From Saprospirales bacterium (GTDB taxonomy: Bacteria > Bacteroidota > Bacteroidia > Chitinophagales > Saprospiraceae): a DNA stretch of 64,000 bases. Positions within the stretch are counted from its first letter, which is position 1. Each line of letters begins with the position of its first letter. The position numbers were made by a program, and so were the translations under genes. Location: contig JADJBL010000017.1 of the NCBI GenBank assembly GCA_016703765.1, positions 62,001-126,000 on the forward strand, read 5' to 3'. The notes under the pieces are model-generated. The model searched no databases, had not been told where the DNA came from, and saw nothing but the letters and a program-made list of their open reading frames with translations. Of the stretch, positions 8,338 to 19,100 are shown in pieces.

Positions 8338-8937
8338 ATGCACGATATTGAACCCTTCTATCATTGGCGCGACAATTATATCGCCGCGGAAGATGAACGC
8401 TCCCCGTTCTACGGAAGGGTCTATGACGAATTTCGCTTCACCCAGACCATTTACAACTACTATATCCACCCGCAATGGGATGATTTCGGGTCGCCTACGC
8501 TCTACACCAAAGTGCTCTTCGCCGATTACGACGACGGTTTCGCCGTGCTCGAAATGCTCGGCGAATGGAACGACTGCCTGCAAAACGACATCATGTTCCT
8601 CAAGCGGGATGTCGCCGATTGGATGATCAAAAAAGGCATTAACAAATTCGTCCTGATCTGCGAAAACGTGCTCAACTTCCATGCTTCGGACGATTGTTAT
8701 TACGAGGAATGGTACGAGGACATCCGCGATAACGACGGATGGATCTGCATGCTCAATCTTTGGAAACACGTGGAAGAGGAAATGACCGACACCCAATTGC
8801 AACAGTACGTCCATTTCGGCAAATTTTTCAATCAGATAAACTGGAGGGCCCAGGAACCTGCACAATTGCTCCTGGCAGTCGATACCTTGATCAATAAAGG
8901 CCGCCTTCCGAAGGGAGTACCCCTGCTGGGGTATTAA
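8338..8937 (+). CDS. Conserved protein of unknown function
   Basis: A soluble protein of 199 residues starting MHDIEPFYHW; I chose the ATG at 8338 because upstream codons overlap the divergent kinase gene. It is rich in aromatic and acidic residues (DNYIAAEDERSPFYGRVYDE, HASDDCYYEEWYEDIRDNDG) and has no signal peptide or membrane segment. I do not recognise a named domain. It ends five bases before the era start codon, which suggests co-transcription with era. Confidence 0.7.
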   Translation: MHDIEPFYHWRDNYIAAEDERSPFYGRVYDEFRFTQTIYNYYIHPQWDDFGSPTLYTKVLFADYDDGFAVLEMLGEWNDCLQNDIMFLKRDVADWMIKKGINKFVLICENVLNFHASDDCYYEEWYEDIRDNDGWICMLNLWKHVEEEMTDTQLQQYVHFGKFFNQINWRAQEPAQLLLAVDTLINKGRLPKGVPLLGY

Positions 8938-8942
8938 AAAAT

Positions 8943-9842
8943 ATGAAACACCGATCAGGTTTTGTCAATATTATCGGGCGCCCCAACGTCGGGAAATCGA
9001 CGTTGATGAACGCCCTGGTGGGCGAACGGATGTCCATCATCACCCATAAGCCGCAGACGACCCGCCACCGCATTATCGGCATCTTCAGCGGCGATGACTT
9101 CCAGATCGTGTTCTCCGATACGCCGGGCCTGATCGGCCAACCGGCCTACAGAATGCAAAAGGCCATGAACCGCGCCGTCCAGTCCACCTTCGAGGATGCC
9201 GACATCATGCTCTTCGTCACCGAACCGGCCGAAGATTATACCGAAGGAGATCCCCTGATTCAGCGCCTGAGAGAGAGCGAGGCGCCGGTTTTTGTCATCA
9301 TCAATAAAATCGACAAGATCACGGAGGGTCAGTTGAAGAACCTGGACCAGCAATTTGCTGTGCTGATCCCCAAGGCAGAACGATTCGCGGTGTCCGCCCT
9401 TCAAAAGCTGCATACCGAGGACCTGCTGAAAAAGATACTGGATGCCCTTCCCGAAGGGCCGGAATACTACCCCAAGGACCAGCTGACCGACCGGAGCGAA
9501 CGCTTTTTTGTCTCGGAGATCATCCGGGAAAAAATACTGGAACTCTATCAGCAAGAAATCCCCTACTCCGTGGAAGCCATCGTGACCGGCTTCAAGGAAG
9601 GCGAAACCAAAGAAGGCAGCCCCATCGCGCGGATCGAAGCCACGCTTTTCGTGGCGCGAAAAAGCCAAAAACCAATAATCATCGGCAAAAACGGGCAGGC
9701 CATAAAAACCCTCGGAACAGAGGCCCGCAAAGCCATCGAACAATTTCTGGAAATGAAAGTCCACCTCGAACTGACCGTCAAAGTCCGCGAAAACTGGCGC
9801 GACGACGAGCAAATGCTAAAGCAGTTCGGGTATCTCGATTGA
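8943..9842 (+). CDS. era: GTPase Era
   Basis: Era is a GTPase that binds the 3' end of 16S rRNA and helps mature the small ribosomal subunit. The 299-residue length is normal. The GTPase domain shows G1 GRPNVGKST (residues 12-20), G2 PQTTRHRI, G3 DTPG and G4 NKID. The C-terminal KH domain carries IIIGKNGQAIKTLG, the RNA-binding loop, before a final ETTVKVREN-like segment (LELTVKVRENWRDDE) typical of Era. It is followed by the related GTPase Der after a 132-base gap containing a tandem-unit hairpin. Confidence 0.97.
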   Translation: MKHRSGFVNIIGRPNVGKSTLMNALVGERMSIITHKPQTTRHRIIGIFSGDDFQIVFSDTPGLIGQPAYRMQKAMNRAVQSTFEDADIMLFVTEPAEDYTEGDPLIQRLRESEAPVFVIINKIDKITEGQLKNLDQQFAVLIPKAERFAVSALQKLHTEDLLKKILDALPEGPEYYPKDQLTDRSERFFVSEIIREKILELYQQEIPYSVEAIVTGFKEGETKEGSPIARIEATLFVARKSQKPIIIGKNGQAIKTLGTEARKAIEQFLEMKVHLELTVKVRENWRDDEQMLKQFGYLD

Positions 9843-9865
9843 TTTATTTTTTAAAAAAAATTGCA

Positions 9866-9957
9866 AGGAGCAAGTTTAGAAGGTTTATGAGGTTTAGAAA
9901 GTTTAGTTTTTTTACTTTCTAAACCCTCTAAACTTCCTAAACCTCCTAAACTTTGAT
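9866..9957. repeat. Hairpin with tandem-unit arms (GTTTAGAAG type) between era and der
   Basis: The left arm repeats GTTTAGAAG-like units four times; after a T-rich loop (TTTTTTTAC) the right arm gives the imperfect complement (CTAAAC units). The same unit type recurs at 16011-16098. It could act as a terminator for era. Confidence 0.8.
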
Positions 9958-9974
9958 CAAAGATCAATAAAGGA

Positions 9975-11276
9975 ATGGGAAATATTGTAGCAATAGTGGG
10001 CAGGCCCAACGTGGGAAAATCTACTTTTTTCAATCGCATGATCGGGGAAAGACAGGCCATCATCGACGATACCTCGGGGGTGACCCGCGACCGCCAATAC
10101 GGCGCCACCGACTGGAATGGCAAAACCTTTACGGTAGTCGATACCGGCGGCTTTGTGAAAAGCTCGGACGACGTTTTTGAATCGGCCATCCGCTCACAAG
10201 TCAAGATCGCCATCGAGGAGGCGGCGGTGATCGTATTTATGGTGGACGTCACCACCGGAGTGACCGACCTCGACGAGGAAGTGGCCCGGATGCTGCGCAC
10301 GACCAACAAGCCGGTCTATCTGGTGGTCAACAAGGTGGACAACAACACTCGCATGATGGAGGCCAACGAATTCTGGAGCCTGGGCTTCGAAGAGACCTTC
10401 TTCCTCTCCTCCCTGACCGGCAGCGGCACGGGCGAGCTGCTCGACGCCGTGGCGGACCATATCGAGAACGTGGAAGCGGTCGAAACAAACCTGCCGAAAT
10501 TTGCCATCGTCGGACAGCCCAACGTGGGCAAATCCTCCCTGACCAATGCCCTGCTCGGCGAGGAGCGCAATATCGTGACCGAGATCGCCGGCACCACCCG
10601 CGACGCCATCCACACGGCTTACAATAAATTCGGCAAGGAATTCCTTCTCATCGATACGGCCGGCATCCGGAAAAAGGCCAAGGTCTTTGAAGACCTGGAA
10701 TTCTACTCCGTCATGCGGGCCATCCAGGCCATCGAGGAGGCCGATGTCTGCATCCTCATGATCGACGCCCAAACCGGTATGGAAGCCCAGGATATGAGCA
10801 TTTTCCGCCTGGCGCAGCGCCGCAACAAAGGCGTCGTTATTCTCGTGAACAAGTGGGACCTGATGGAGAAGGAAACCAATACCGCCCGCGATTTCGAAGC
10901 CAGCGTCAAGGAAAAGATCGCGCCCTTTACCGACGTGCCGATCCTCTTCGTTTCCATCCTCGAAAAGCAACGCATCTTCAAGGCCGTGGAGCTGGCCCTG
11001 GAAGTGTACGAAAACCGGGCCCGCAAGATCAAAACCTCCGAGCTCAACGACAAGATCCTGCCCGAGATCGACCGCACGCCGCCGCCCTCCCATCGCGGGC
11101 ATTACATTAAAATCAAATACATCACCCAGTTGCCGACCGCTTACCCGGCATTCATCTTTTTTTGCAACCACCCCAAGCACGTAAAAGAGAATTACAAGCA
11201 ATTCCTGGAAAACCGGCTGCGCGAACACTTTACCTTCACCGGGACGCCCATTTCCGTGTTTTTCCGGCAGAAATAA
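9975..11276 (+). CDS. der: GTPase Der (EngA)
   Basis: Der has two consecutive GTPase domains and acts in assembly of the large ribosomal subunit. Both P-loops are visible, GRPNVGKSTF near residue 8 and GQPNVGKSSLTN near residue 177, with DTGG and DTAG as the two G3 motifs and NKVD and NKWD as the two G4 motifs. The C-terminal KH-like domain ends in the usual FTFTGTPISVFFRQK. Its 433 residues are standard. It is in the same direction as rfbC and rfbD, with 41 bases to rfbC. Confidence 0.97.
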   Translation: MGNIVAIVGRPNVGKSTFFNRMIGERQAIIDDTSGVTRDRQYGATDWNGKTFTVVDTGGFVKSSDDVFESAIRSQVKIAIEEAAVIVFMVDVTTGVTDLDEEVARMLRTTNKPVYLVVNKVDNNTRMMEANEFWSLGFEETFFLSSLTGSGTGELLDAVADHIENVEAVETNLPKFAIVGQPNVGKSSLTNALLGEERNIVTEIAGTTRDAIHTAYNKFGKEFLLIDTAGIRKKAKVFEDLEFYSVMRAIQAIEEADVCILMIDAQTGMEAQDMSIFRLAQRRNKGVVILVNKWDLMEKETNTARDFEASVKEKIAPFTDVPILFVSILEKQRIFKAVELALEVYENRARKIKTSELNDKILPEIDRTPPPSHRGHYIKIKYITQLPTAYPAFIFFCNHPKHVKENYKQFLENRLREHFTFTGTPISVFFRQK

Positions 11277-11317
11277 AACCGATTCAACTTATTCATTCCC
11301 AAATAACAATCCGAAAC

Positions 11318-11866
11318 ATGCCGTTTTTTTTCGATACTCCTTTCCGGGACCTCGCGATCTTTGAACCCCGGATTTTTCAAGATGAAAGAGGATATCTGTT
11401 CGAAAGTTATAATCAGCGCGATTTTGAAAAGGCCGGAATACAAGCCGCCTTTGTCCAGGATATGCAGGCCTTCTCCACCCAGGGGGTTCTTCGCGGCTTG
11501 CACTATCAGTCCTTCCCTTTCGCCCAGGCCAAGTTGATCCGCGCGCTCCAGGGAGAGATTCTGGATGTGGTGGTCGATCTGCGGGAAGCCGAGCCCACCT
11601 ATGGGCAATGGTACAGCATTCGTTTGAGCGACAAAAACCAGCGCCAGTTGTTCGTTCCCCGCGGCTTTGCCCACGGCTACCTCGTGCTCAGTCCCACGGC
11701 CCTGGTGGCATATAAATGCGACAATTTTTACGCACCTTCCCACGAGGCCGGACTGCGATACGACGACCCCACGCTGGCTATCAACTGGGAGACGGACCTT
11801 GCCGCAGTTATTGTTTCGGAGAAAGATAAGGCGCAGCCCGAATTTGGAAAACACGCCAAAACCTGA
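11318..11866 (+). CDS. rfbC: dTDP-4-dehydrorhamnose 3,5-epimerase
   Basis: The enzyme epimerises dTDP-4-keto-6-deoxyglucose at C3 and C5 in dTDP-L-rhamnose synthesis, feeding cell-surface polysaccharide. The 182-residue cupin shows FEPRIFQDERGYLFESYN near the N terminus, GVLRGLHYQ with the catalytic His, and FVPRGFAHGYLVLS in the core. I chose the ATG at 11318, which gives the family's usual start; further upstream the frame overlaps the der coding end. It is followed after six bases by rfbD, so the two form a rhamnose pair. rfbA and rfbB are not in the window. Confidence 0.96.
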   Translation: MPFFFDTPFRDLAIFEPRIFQDERGYLFESYNQRDFEKAGIQAAFVQDMQAFSTQGVLRGLHYQSFPFAQAKLIRALQGEILDVVVDLREAEPTYGQWYSIRLSDKNQRQLFVPRGFAHGYLVLSPTALVAYKCDNFYAPSHEAGLRYDDPTLAINWETDLAAVIVSEKDKAQPEFGKHAKT

Positions 11867-11872
11867 TTTTTT

Positions 11873-12745
11873 ATGCCCGTGATCCTCGTTACCGGCGCGG
11901 GGGGCCAGCTTGGCCGGTCCCTTGTCCAGCAATCGGCCCGTTGGCCAGACTGGCAATTCCTGTTTGCCGATCGCCTGGCCCTCGACATCGACGACCCGCA
12001 CTCCGTGGAGGCCTATTTTAAGGCCCATCCCATAGATTTTTGCATCAATGCAGCCGGCTATACAGCTGTCGACCGGGCCGAAGCGGAGCCCCGGCTCGCC
12101 CGCTCCGTGAACGCCGAAGGGCCCAAAAACCTGGCTATCCAGTGCCAGAAACACCATGCGGCGCTCCTTCAGATCTCCACCGACTACGTCTATCATAGCC
12201 GCCAGAACACCCCTTTCGAGGAGGACGACCCGGTGACGCCCCAAAGCATTTACGCCCAGACGAAATGGGAAGGGGAAAACGCGGCGCTCCTTCACTGCTC
12301 GCGTACCCTGGTTTTGCGAACCTCCTGGGTTTATTCGCTCTTCGGGCAAAATTTTCTCACCACCATGCTCCGCCTCGGAAAAGAGCGGCGCCAGGTCAAG
12401 GTCGTGTACGACCAGGTCGGAACCCCCACCTTTGCCGGCGATCTGGCAGCGGCGATTTTCAGCATGATCCATGCGATCGACTCTGGCGAGGTGGCGGAAG
12501 AGAATTGGCCCGGGGTATTCAATTTCAGTCCGGAAGGGGTCACGAGTTGGTACGATTTTGCCCTGGCCATCTTTGAGCAATCCGGCGATCCAGTGCAGGT
12601 TCTGCCGATCCGCAGCGTCGATTACCCATCGGCCGCCGTCCGCCCACCCTTCAGCGTCATGAGCAAGGAAAAGATAAAATCCGTCTTCCGGCTTTCCATC
12701 CCTCATTGGAGGGAAAGCCTCCTTCGATGTATGGGAAAGAAGTGA
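11873..12745 (+). CDS. rfbD: dTDP-4-dehydrorhamnose reductase
   Basis: It reduces dTDP-4-keto-L-rhamnose with NAD(P)H in the last step of dTDP-rhamnose synthesis. The Rossmann start VTGAGGQLGRSLVQQ, the STDYVYHS segment and the YAQTKWEGE catalytic Tyr/Lys pair of short-chain dehydrogenases are present in 290 residues. It directly follows rfbC. The C-terminal part (RPPFSVMSKEKI) is the substrate-domain signature of RfbD. Confidence 0.96.
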   Translation: MPVILVTGAGGQLGRSLVQQSARWPDWQFLFADRLALDIDDPHSVEAYFKAHPIDFCINAAGYTAVDRAEAEPRLARSVNAEGPKNLAIQCQKHHAALLQISTDYVYHSRQNTPFEEDDPVTPQSIYAQTKWEGENAALLHCSRTLVLRTSWVYSLFGQNFLTTMLRLGKERRQVKVVYDQVGTPTFAGDLAAAIFSMIHAIDSGEVAEENWPGVFNFSPEGVTSWYDFALAIFEQSGDPVQVLPIRSVDYPSAAVRPPFSVMSKEKIKSVFRLSIPHWRESLLRCMGKK

Positions 12746-12799
12746 CAAACTATTTTTCCTGCTCGATCGTTGTAACTTTATTCGATCAACCAGGAATCT

Positions 12800-15544
12800 A
12801 TGCCATATTTTCTACGCTTTTCCCTGATACTGGGCTTTGTATCCCTGCTCTCCCATACGGCGCAAGCCACCCACAACCGGGCCGGAGAGATTTCCATCAT
12901 TCCGCTGGGACCCTGCGATGAACTCACTATCCAGGCGACGATCACCACCTACACCAAGGCCAGCAGCGTGGCGGCCGACCGCGATTCCCTGCTCATCTGT
13001 TGGGGCGACGGCACCTGCCAGATGGTGTCGCGGTCCAACGGGAACGGACAGGGAGAACTCCTTCCCAACGACACCAAGCTCAATTTATACATAGCTACCC
13101 ATAAATACAGCGGCCGGTCCCGGTACCTCATCTCCATGACCGATCCCAACCGCAACGGCGGCATCCTCAACGTGAATCCGCCCAACTCCGAAAACGTGCC
13201 CTTCCACCTTCAAACCACCTATACCTTTCCCAACTGCGCCTTCGACGGCCCCAACTCCACTCCTACCCTCGAACAACCGCCCATCGACATCGGCTGCGTA
13301 GGGCAGCCCTTTCTCCACAACCCCAATGCCGTAGATATCGACAACGACAGCCTGTCCTATAGGCTGGTAGTGCCCTTTCAGGACGTGGGCGTGCCGGTGC
13401 CCAACTACCTCTGGCCCAGCTTCATTGAAGCCGGTTCGGACAATAATTATTCCCTCGACACCGAAACCGGCGATTTTCTTTGGGAATCGCCCCAAAAAGC
13501 GGGCGAGTACAACATCGCCATGTATATCATTTCCTGGCGCGACGGCGTAGCCATCGATACCGTGCTCCGCGATATGCAGATCCTCATCCTCGACTGCGAC
13601 GACAACCGTCCTCCCGTTGTAGAGGCCCCCGAGTATATTTGTGTCGTGGCCGGACAAACTGTGCAGTTTGTGGTCACCGCCACCGACCCGGATGATGGGC
13701 AAAAGCTCGAACTCACCGCCCTGGGCGGGCCCTTCCTCACCCAGTACAGCCCCGCCACCTTCTCCGCCCCCAATAACTTCCAACTGCCACCGGTTTCCGG
13801 AACTTTTAAATGGGTGACCACCTGCGAGCATATCTCCGACCAGCCCTATACCGTGGTGTTTCGGGCGCTCGACAATTACCTCGTCAATTATGGCCTGGCT
13901 ACCCTGAAAACCGTGCGGATCAAGGTGGTGGGACCACCCCCGCTCGACCTGCAAGCCGAGGCCAGCTCCAATATGGTTGGGCTCAGCTGGGAAAAACCCT
14001 ACGTCTGCGAGGACGCCGCCGATAATTATTTCTACGCATTCTCCGTCTGGCGCCGGGAAGGCACCAACCCATTCCCGCAAGACACCTGTAGCCCTGGTCT
14101 GGATGGCAAAGGGTATTCGCGTATTTTCGCAAATACCACCGCCTCGGAAAACGGCCGCTATATCTTCCAGGACCCAAATGTGGAAAGGGGAAAAACCTAT
14201 TGCTACCGCATCCTGGCGGGCTTCGCCAAAACCACCGAGATCGGCCTCCCCTACAACCGCGTGGAGAGCCTCCCCTCCGATGAAATATGCATCCAGCTCA
14301 GCCGCGATGTGCCCCTGCTGACCAACGTGGACGTGAGGGCAACCGACCTCCTTAATGGCGAAATGGAAGTGCGCTGGACCAAGCCCCTGGCCGAAGACCT
14401 CGATACGATCCAAAATGCAGGGCCTTACGTGTACGAGGTCTGGAGAGCCGATGGCATCACCGATACGGGTTTTGCACCCATCGGGATCTCGTTCAGCAGC
14501 CCCAGCTTCTGGCAGGCGAACGATACCTTCTTTATCGATACCGGCCTCAATACCCAGGACAAACCCTACTCCTACCGGATTGCCCTGTACGTGAACGGGG
14601 AGTCCGAACCCCTTGGGTTCTCTCCTCCGGCATCCTCGGTCTATCTCACCATCTCATCCTCCGACGAAACCAATACCCTGAGCTGGGATTTTGCCGTTTC
14701 CTGGAATAACAACGAATACACGATTTTCCGCCAAAACGCCCAGTTGAGCTGGGATTCTCTTGCCGTGACCGCCGAGCAGACCTATCTCGACAACGGACTC
14801 GTCAACGGGAGGGAATACTGCTATTTCGTCCGAAGCAGCGGCTCTTACGGAGTGAGCACCATTGCCAGCCCGCTGATCAACCGCTCGCAGATCTCCTGCG
14901 GCACGCCCCTGGATTCCATTCCGCCCTGCCCGCCCATACTTGTCGTCGACAATATTTGCGATGAAGCGACGAGCTGCGTGGAAACGGAGCTGATCAATTT
15001 CCTGTCCTGGACCAATCCCATGCAGACCTGCCCGGAGACGGACGATGTGGTGGCCTACTACATTTATTACGCCGCCCTGGAAGGAGAGCCCTTCAGATTG
15101 ATCGATTCCATCCTCGACAGCGGCCTGACGGCCCTGGAGCATCAGCCGGACAACGGGCTGGCCGGATGTTACGCCGTGACGGCGCGGGATACTTTTTTCA
15201 ACGAAAGCGCCTTCAGTAACATCATCTGCGTGGACAACTGCCCGATATACGAGTTGCCAAACGCCTTTACACCAAACAGCGACGGGCAGAACGACTTGTT
15301 CACCCCATTCCCCTATTGCTTTATCGAGCGCATCGACCTCAAGGTCTTCAACCGCTGGGGCGTGCTGGTCTTCGAAACCCAAAACCCCGACATCAATTGG
15401 GACGGGACGGACCGAAACGGCAAGATGCTGCCCGACGGGGCCTATTTTTACAGTTGTGAGGTATTCGAACAAAGGGTTACCGGGGTGGCCCCGCGGCCCG
15501 ATCTGCTGAGCGGGTATATTCAGTTAACGGGCAGTCCCCGATAA
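12800..15544 (+). CDS. Large secreted surface protein with fibronectin/cadherin-like repeats and CHU_C (gliding-type) T9SS sorting domain
   Basis: A protein of 914 residues with signal peptide MPYFLRFSLILGFVSLLSHTAQA. The first third (THNRAGEISI, LICWGDGTCQ, DIDNDSLSYRLVVPFQDVG) follows a pattern seen in large Bacteroidota surface proteins. A cadherin-like PPVVEAPEYICVVAGQTVQF segment and several fibronectin-type III-like repeats follow, with recurring YCYRI and YEVWR strands. The final 90 residues are a CHU_C domain: YELPNAFTPNSDGQNDLF, VFNRWGVLVFET, NWDGTDRNGKMLPDGAYFY. By family, this C-terminal domain directs export by T9SS and attachment at the cell surface. Many cysteines suggest disulphides. 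Ligand unknown; adhesion is inferred. Confidence 0.88.
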   Translation: MPYFLRFSLILGFVSLLSHTAQATHNRAGEISIIPLGPCDELTIQATITTYTKASSVAADRDSLLICWGDGTCQMVSRSNGNGQGELLPNDTKLNLYIATHKYSGRSRYLISMTDPNRNGGILNVNPPNSENVPFHLQTTYTFPNCAFDGPNSTPTLEQPPIDIGCVGQPFLHNPNAVDIDNDSLSYRLVVPFQDVGVPVPNYLWPSFIEAGSDNNYSLDTETGDFLWESPQKAGEYNIAMYIISWRDGVAIDTVLRDMQILILDCDDNRPPVVEAPEYICVVAGQTVQFVVTATDPDDGQKLELTALGGPFLTQYSPATFSAPNNFQLPPVSGTFKWVTTCEHISDQPYTVVFRALDNYLVNYGLATLKTVRIKVVGPPPLDLQAEASSNMVGLSWEKPYVCEDAADNYFYAFSVWRREGTNPFPQDTCSPGLDGKGYSRIFANTTASENGRYIFQDPNVERGKTYCYRILAGFAKTTEIGLPYNRVESLPSDEICIQLSRDVPLLTNVDVRATDLLNGEMEVRWTKPLAEDLDTIQNAGPYVYEVWRADGITDTGFAPIGISFSSPSFWQANDTFFIDTGLNTQDKPYSYRIALYVNGESEPLGFSPPASSVYLTISSSDETNTLSWDFAVSWNNNEYTIFRQNAQLSWDSLAVTAEQTYLDNGLVNGREYCYFVRSSGSYGVSTIASPLINRSQISCGTPLDSIPPCPPILVVDNICDEATSCVETELINFLSWTNPMQTCPETDDVVAYYIYYAALEGEPFRLIDSILDSGLTALEHQPDNGLAGCYAVTARDTFFNESAFSNIICVDNCPIYELPNAFTPNSDGQNDLFTPFPYCFIERIDLKVFNRWGVLVFETQNPDINWDGTDRNGKMLPDGAYFYSCEVFEQRVTGVAPRPDLLSGYIQLTGSPR

Positions 15545-15553
15545 ATGTGAGTT

Positions 15554-16005
15554 ATGTTCACTGGTATCATTGAGTCCCTTGGCGTTTTGTCCGCCATAGA
15601 AAAGGACGGGACCAACATTCATTTTACCCTGGAATCGGCCTGGTGAACCTGGAAAGGGCAATGGCCGCAAACGGCCGCCTCGACGGCCATATCGTGCAGG
15701 GGCATGTGGACGCAACAGGTCGTTGTACCCGCGTGGAAAAACTGGATGGAAGCTGGTATTTTGAATTTGAGTACGACCCCGATCCCGAGCGGCTGCTGGT
15801 CGACAAAGGGTCTATCTGCATCAACGGCGTGAGCCTGACCGTCGTATCGCCTGCGGAAAACCGCTTTAAAGTGGCGATCATCCCCTACACCTTCGAACAC
15901 ACTAATTTCGGGCAGCTCCGCCCCGGCGACCTGGTCAACCTGGAATTCGATATTCTGGGGAAGTATATCGCTCGTTACCTGGCGCTTTACGCCAATAAAA
16001 TATAA
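15554..16005 (+). pseudogene. ribE: Riboflavin synthase alpha chain, internal deletion with frame change
   Basis: Riboflavin synthase joins two 6,7-dimethyl-8-ribityllumazine molecules. The ATG at 15554 gives the normal start MFTGIIESLGVLSAIEKDGT and runs to FTLESAW, where a TGA stops it. The reading frame then changes, and the rest of the enzyme follows in another frame: LVNLERAMAANGRLDGHIVQGHVDATG, GVSLTVVSP, and the end FDILGKYIARYLALYANKI. About 50 residues of the first lumazine-binding barrel, including its GxxxxxNGVCLTV segment, are missing at about 15634-15640. The junction contains TGGAATCGGC, which also occurs at the sod deletion. The C-terminal barrel is complete. As given it cannot make active enzyme. 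Confidence 0.9.
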
Positions 16006-16010
16006 ACAAA

Positions 16011-16098
16011 AAGGTTTAGGAGGTTTAGGAAAGTTTAGGAGGTTTAGAAATCCTTGATCTCTAAACCTCCCTAAACCTTCTAAACTTTCTAAACCCTG
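16011..16098. repeat. Hairpin with tandem-unit arms (GTTTAGGAG type) between ribE and rpoC
   Basis: Units of GTTTAGGAG form the left arm and their complements (CTAAACCTC and variants) the right arm, around a loop of about 11 bases. It sits between convergent gene ends and may serve as a two-way terminator. Confidence 0.8.
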
Positions 16099-16105
16099 AA
16101 AGAAT

Positions 16106-19100
16106 TCAATCTTCCTCCTCTAATTCCTCCTCCAGCATAAGATGCCGCTCCTTCTGGGTTTCGTACATCTCGTTGGTGGTGACGAACACGGTATCGTATT
16201 TCTTCAAACCGGTACCTGCCGGGATTTTCTTGCCCACGATCACGTTTTCCTTCAGGCCGGCCAGATCGTCTGTGCGGGCGCCGATGGCCGCGGTGCTCAA
16301 CACCTTGGTCGTCTCCTGGAATGAAGCGGCGGAGATCCAGCTGACAGTTCCGAGCGAGGACCGGGTGATCCCCTGGAGCAACGGGCTGGAGGTAGCCGAA
16401 ACGGCGTCGCGGTAAAGCACGGGCTTGCGGTCGTTGCGCTTGAGGAAGGAATTTTCCTCCCGCAATTGGCGCAGGGTTACCAGCTGGCCGGGCTTGAGTT
16501 TGGCGGATTCGCCGGAGTCGGTGACGACCTTCTTGTCGAAGATATAGTCGTTCTGCTCCAGGAATTCCCACTTTTCCACTGCTTCGCCCTCCAGGAAAGT
16601 CGTATCTCCCGGGTCTTCGATCTGCACGCGGCGCATCATCTGGCGGACGATCACTTCCATGTGCTTGTTGTTGATCGTGATACCCTGCGAGCGGTACACT
16701 TCCTGAACCCCGTTCACGAGGTAGGACTGCACGGCAAAAGGCCCTTTGATCGCCAGGATGTCTTTTGCGGAAACGGCGCCGTCCGACAGCGGGGTGCCCG
16801 CGCGCACGAAGTCGCCGTCCTGCACGAGCAAGTGCTTGGACAAGCCGATGAGGTATTTATGTTTCTGGTCGTCTTTCGAAGTGACGATGATCTCGCGGTT
16901 ACCGCGCTTGATCTTGCCGAAGCTCACCACCCCGTCGATCTCCGATACGATGGCCGGGTTGGAGGGGTTGCGCGCTTCAAACAATTCCGTAACCCGCGGC
17001 AGACCACCGGTGATATCCTGGATCTTGCCCAGTTTCCGTGGAATCTTGGCGATCTTCTGACCGGCCTTGATCTCGATCCCGTCCTCGATGGACATATAGG
17101 AACCTACCGGCAGGTTATAGCTGCGCAATTCCTCTCCGTCCGGACTTACGATCCGGATGGTGGGTACCTTGCGCTTGTTCTTCGGTTCGATGATGACCTT
17201 TTCTGCGATGCCCGTGATGTCATCCCGCTCCACCCGGAAGGTCACGCCTTCTTCGATAGACTCGAAAGAAGCCACGCCCGGGAATTCGGAGATAATAACG
17301 GCGTTGTAGGGGTCCCAGCTACAGATCATATCACCCTTGGCTACGTTATCGCCGTCTCTTACGCGCAGTTCCGCGCCGTAGGGGATGTGGTGCGATGCGT
17401 ATTGGCGGGTACCCAGCGGATCCATGATCCGAATCTCGCCGGTACGGGTCAATACGATATCGACGTCTTTGCCGTCGTCGTCTTTCTGGGTCGTGGTCCG
17501 CACGCCGTCAAATTCGACTTTCCCGTCGACTTTGGAGACGATCTCGGACTCCGATTTGGAGACCGAAGCGATACCACCCACGTGGAAGGTACGAAGGGTC
17601 AGCTGCGTACCCGGTTCGCCGATGGACTGCGCGGCGATGATACCCACCGCGTCGCCTTCTTCCGTGATCCGGCCCGTGGCCAGGTTCTTTCCGTAGCACT
17701 TGGCGCAGACGCCGCGCTTGGTTTCGCAGGTGAGCACCGAGCGGATGGTCACGCTTTCCACGCCGATATTCTCGATGTGTTCAGCCATGTCCTCGTCGAT
17801 ATAGTTGCCGGCCTCCAACAGCACCTCATCCGTTTCGGGATGGTAGATATCGTGGAGGGTATAGCGGCCGGCAATACGGCTCACCAGCGGCTCGATGACT
17901 TTCTCGTTATCCTTCAGCGCGTAGGTCTCGATGCCCCGGAGGGTATCGCAATCCTGTTCGTGGATGACCACATCCTGGGCCACATCCACCAGACGGCGGG
18001 TGAGGTAACCGGCGTCGGCGGTCTTGAGAGCCGTATCGGCCAAACCTTTGCGCGCACCGTGGGTCGAGATGAAGTATTCCAAAACGGACAACCCTTCCAT
18101 GAAGTTCGAAAGGATCGGGTTTTCGATGATCGCCCCTCCCGTATCGCCCGATTTCCTGGGCTTTGCCATAAGGCCCCGCAGACCGCAAAGCTGCTTGATC
18201 TGCTGCTTGGAGCCCCGTGCACCGGAGTCGAGCATCATGAATACGGAGTTGAACCCTTGCTTGTGCTGGGCCAATTCCTTCATCAGGTTATCGGTGATCT
18301 TGTTATCGGCGTATGTCCACCGGTCGATGATCTGGTTGTAGCGTTCGTTGTTGGTGATCAGACCGTTTTCGTAGTTATCCCAAACCGTGTCCACTTCGGC
18401 CTGTGCTTCCACGAGGGTAGCAGCCTTGACCGTCGGGGTGATCAGGTCTCCGAGGTTGAAGGAAAGACCGCCTTTGAAAGCCCAAAGGAAACCGAGCTCC
18501 TTGATGCTGTCGAGGAAATCGGCAGTCACCGCGAAGTTCGTACGGCGGATGATGTCGCCGATGACTTTCTTCAGGTTCTTCTTGGTCAGCAGGGTGTTGA
18601 TGAAGGGCACGCTGTCCGGAACGACCTGGTTGAAAATAACCCGGCCGACCGTCGTTTCGAGGCGGCGCATGGCTACCGTGCCGTCTTCTCCCTCGGCGCG
18701 CACGCGCACCTTGATCGGAGCATGGAGGTCCATGATGCCTTCGTTGTATGCAATGATCACCTCTTCCGGCGAATAGAAGGTCATCCCTTCGCCCGCCACT
18801 TTGACTTCTGCAACCGATCTCTTCGGCTTGGTAATATAGTACAGGCCGAGCACCATGTCCTGCGAAGGCAGCGTCACGGGCGACCCGTCCTGCGGGTTGA
18901 GCATGTTGTGGGAGGAAAGCATCAGCACCTGCGCTTCCAGGATCGAGGCCTGGCTCAGCGGCACGTGCACGGCCATCTGGTCTCCGTCGAAGTCGGCGTT
19001 GAACGCGCCGCATACGAGCGGGTGCAGCTGGATGGCTTTCCCTTCGATCAGCCGGGGCTGGAATGCCTGTATGGAAAGGCGGTGCAGCGTCGGCGCACGG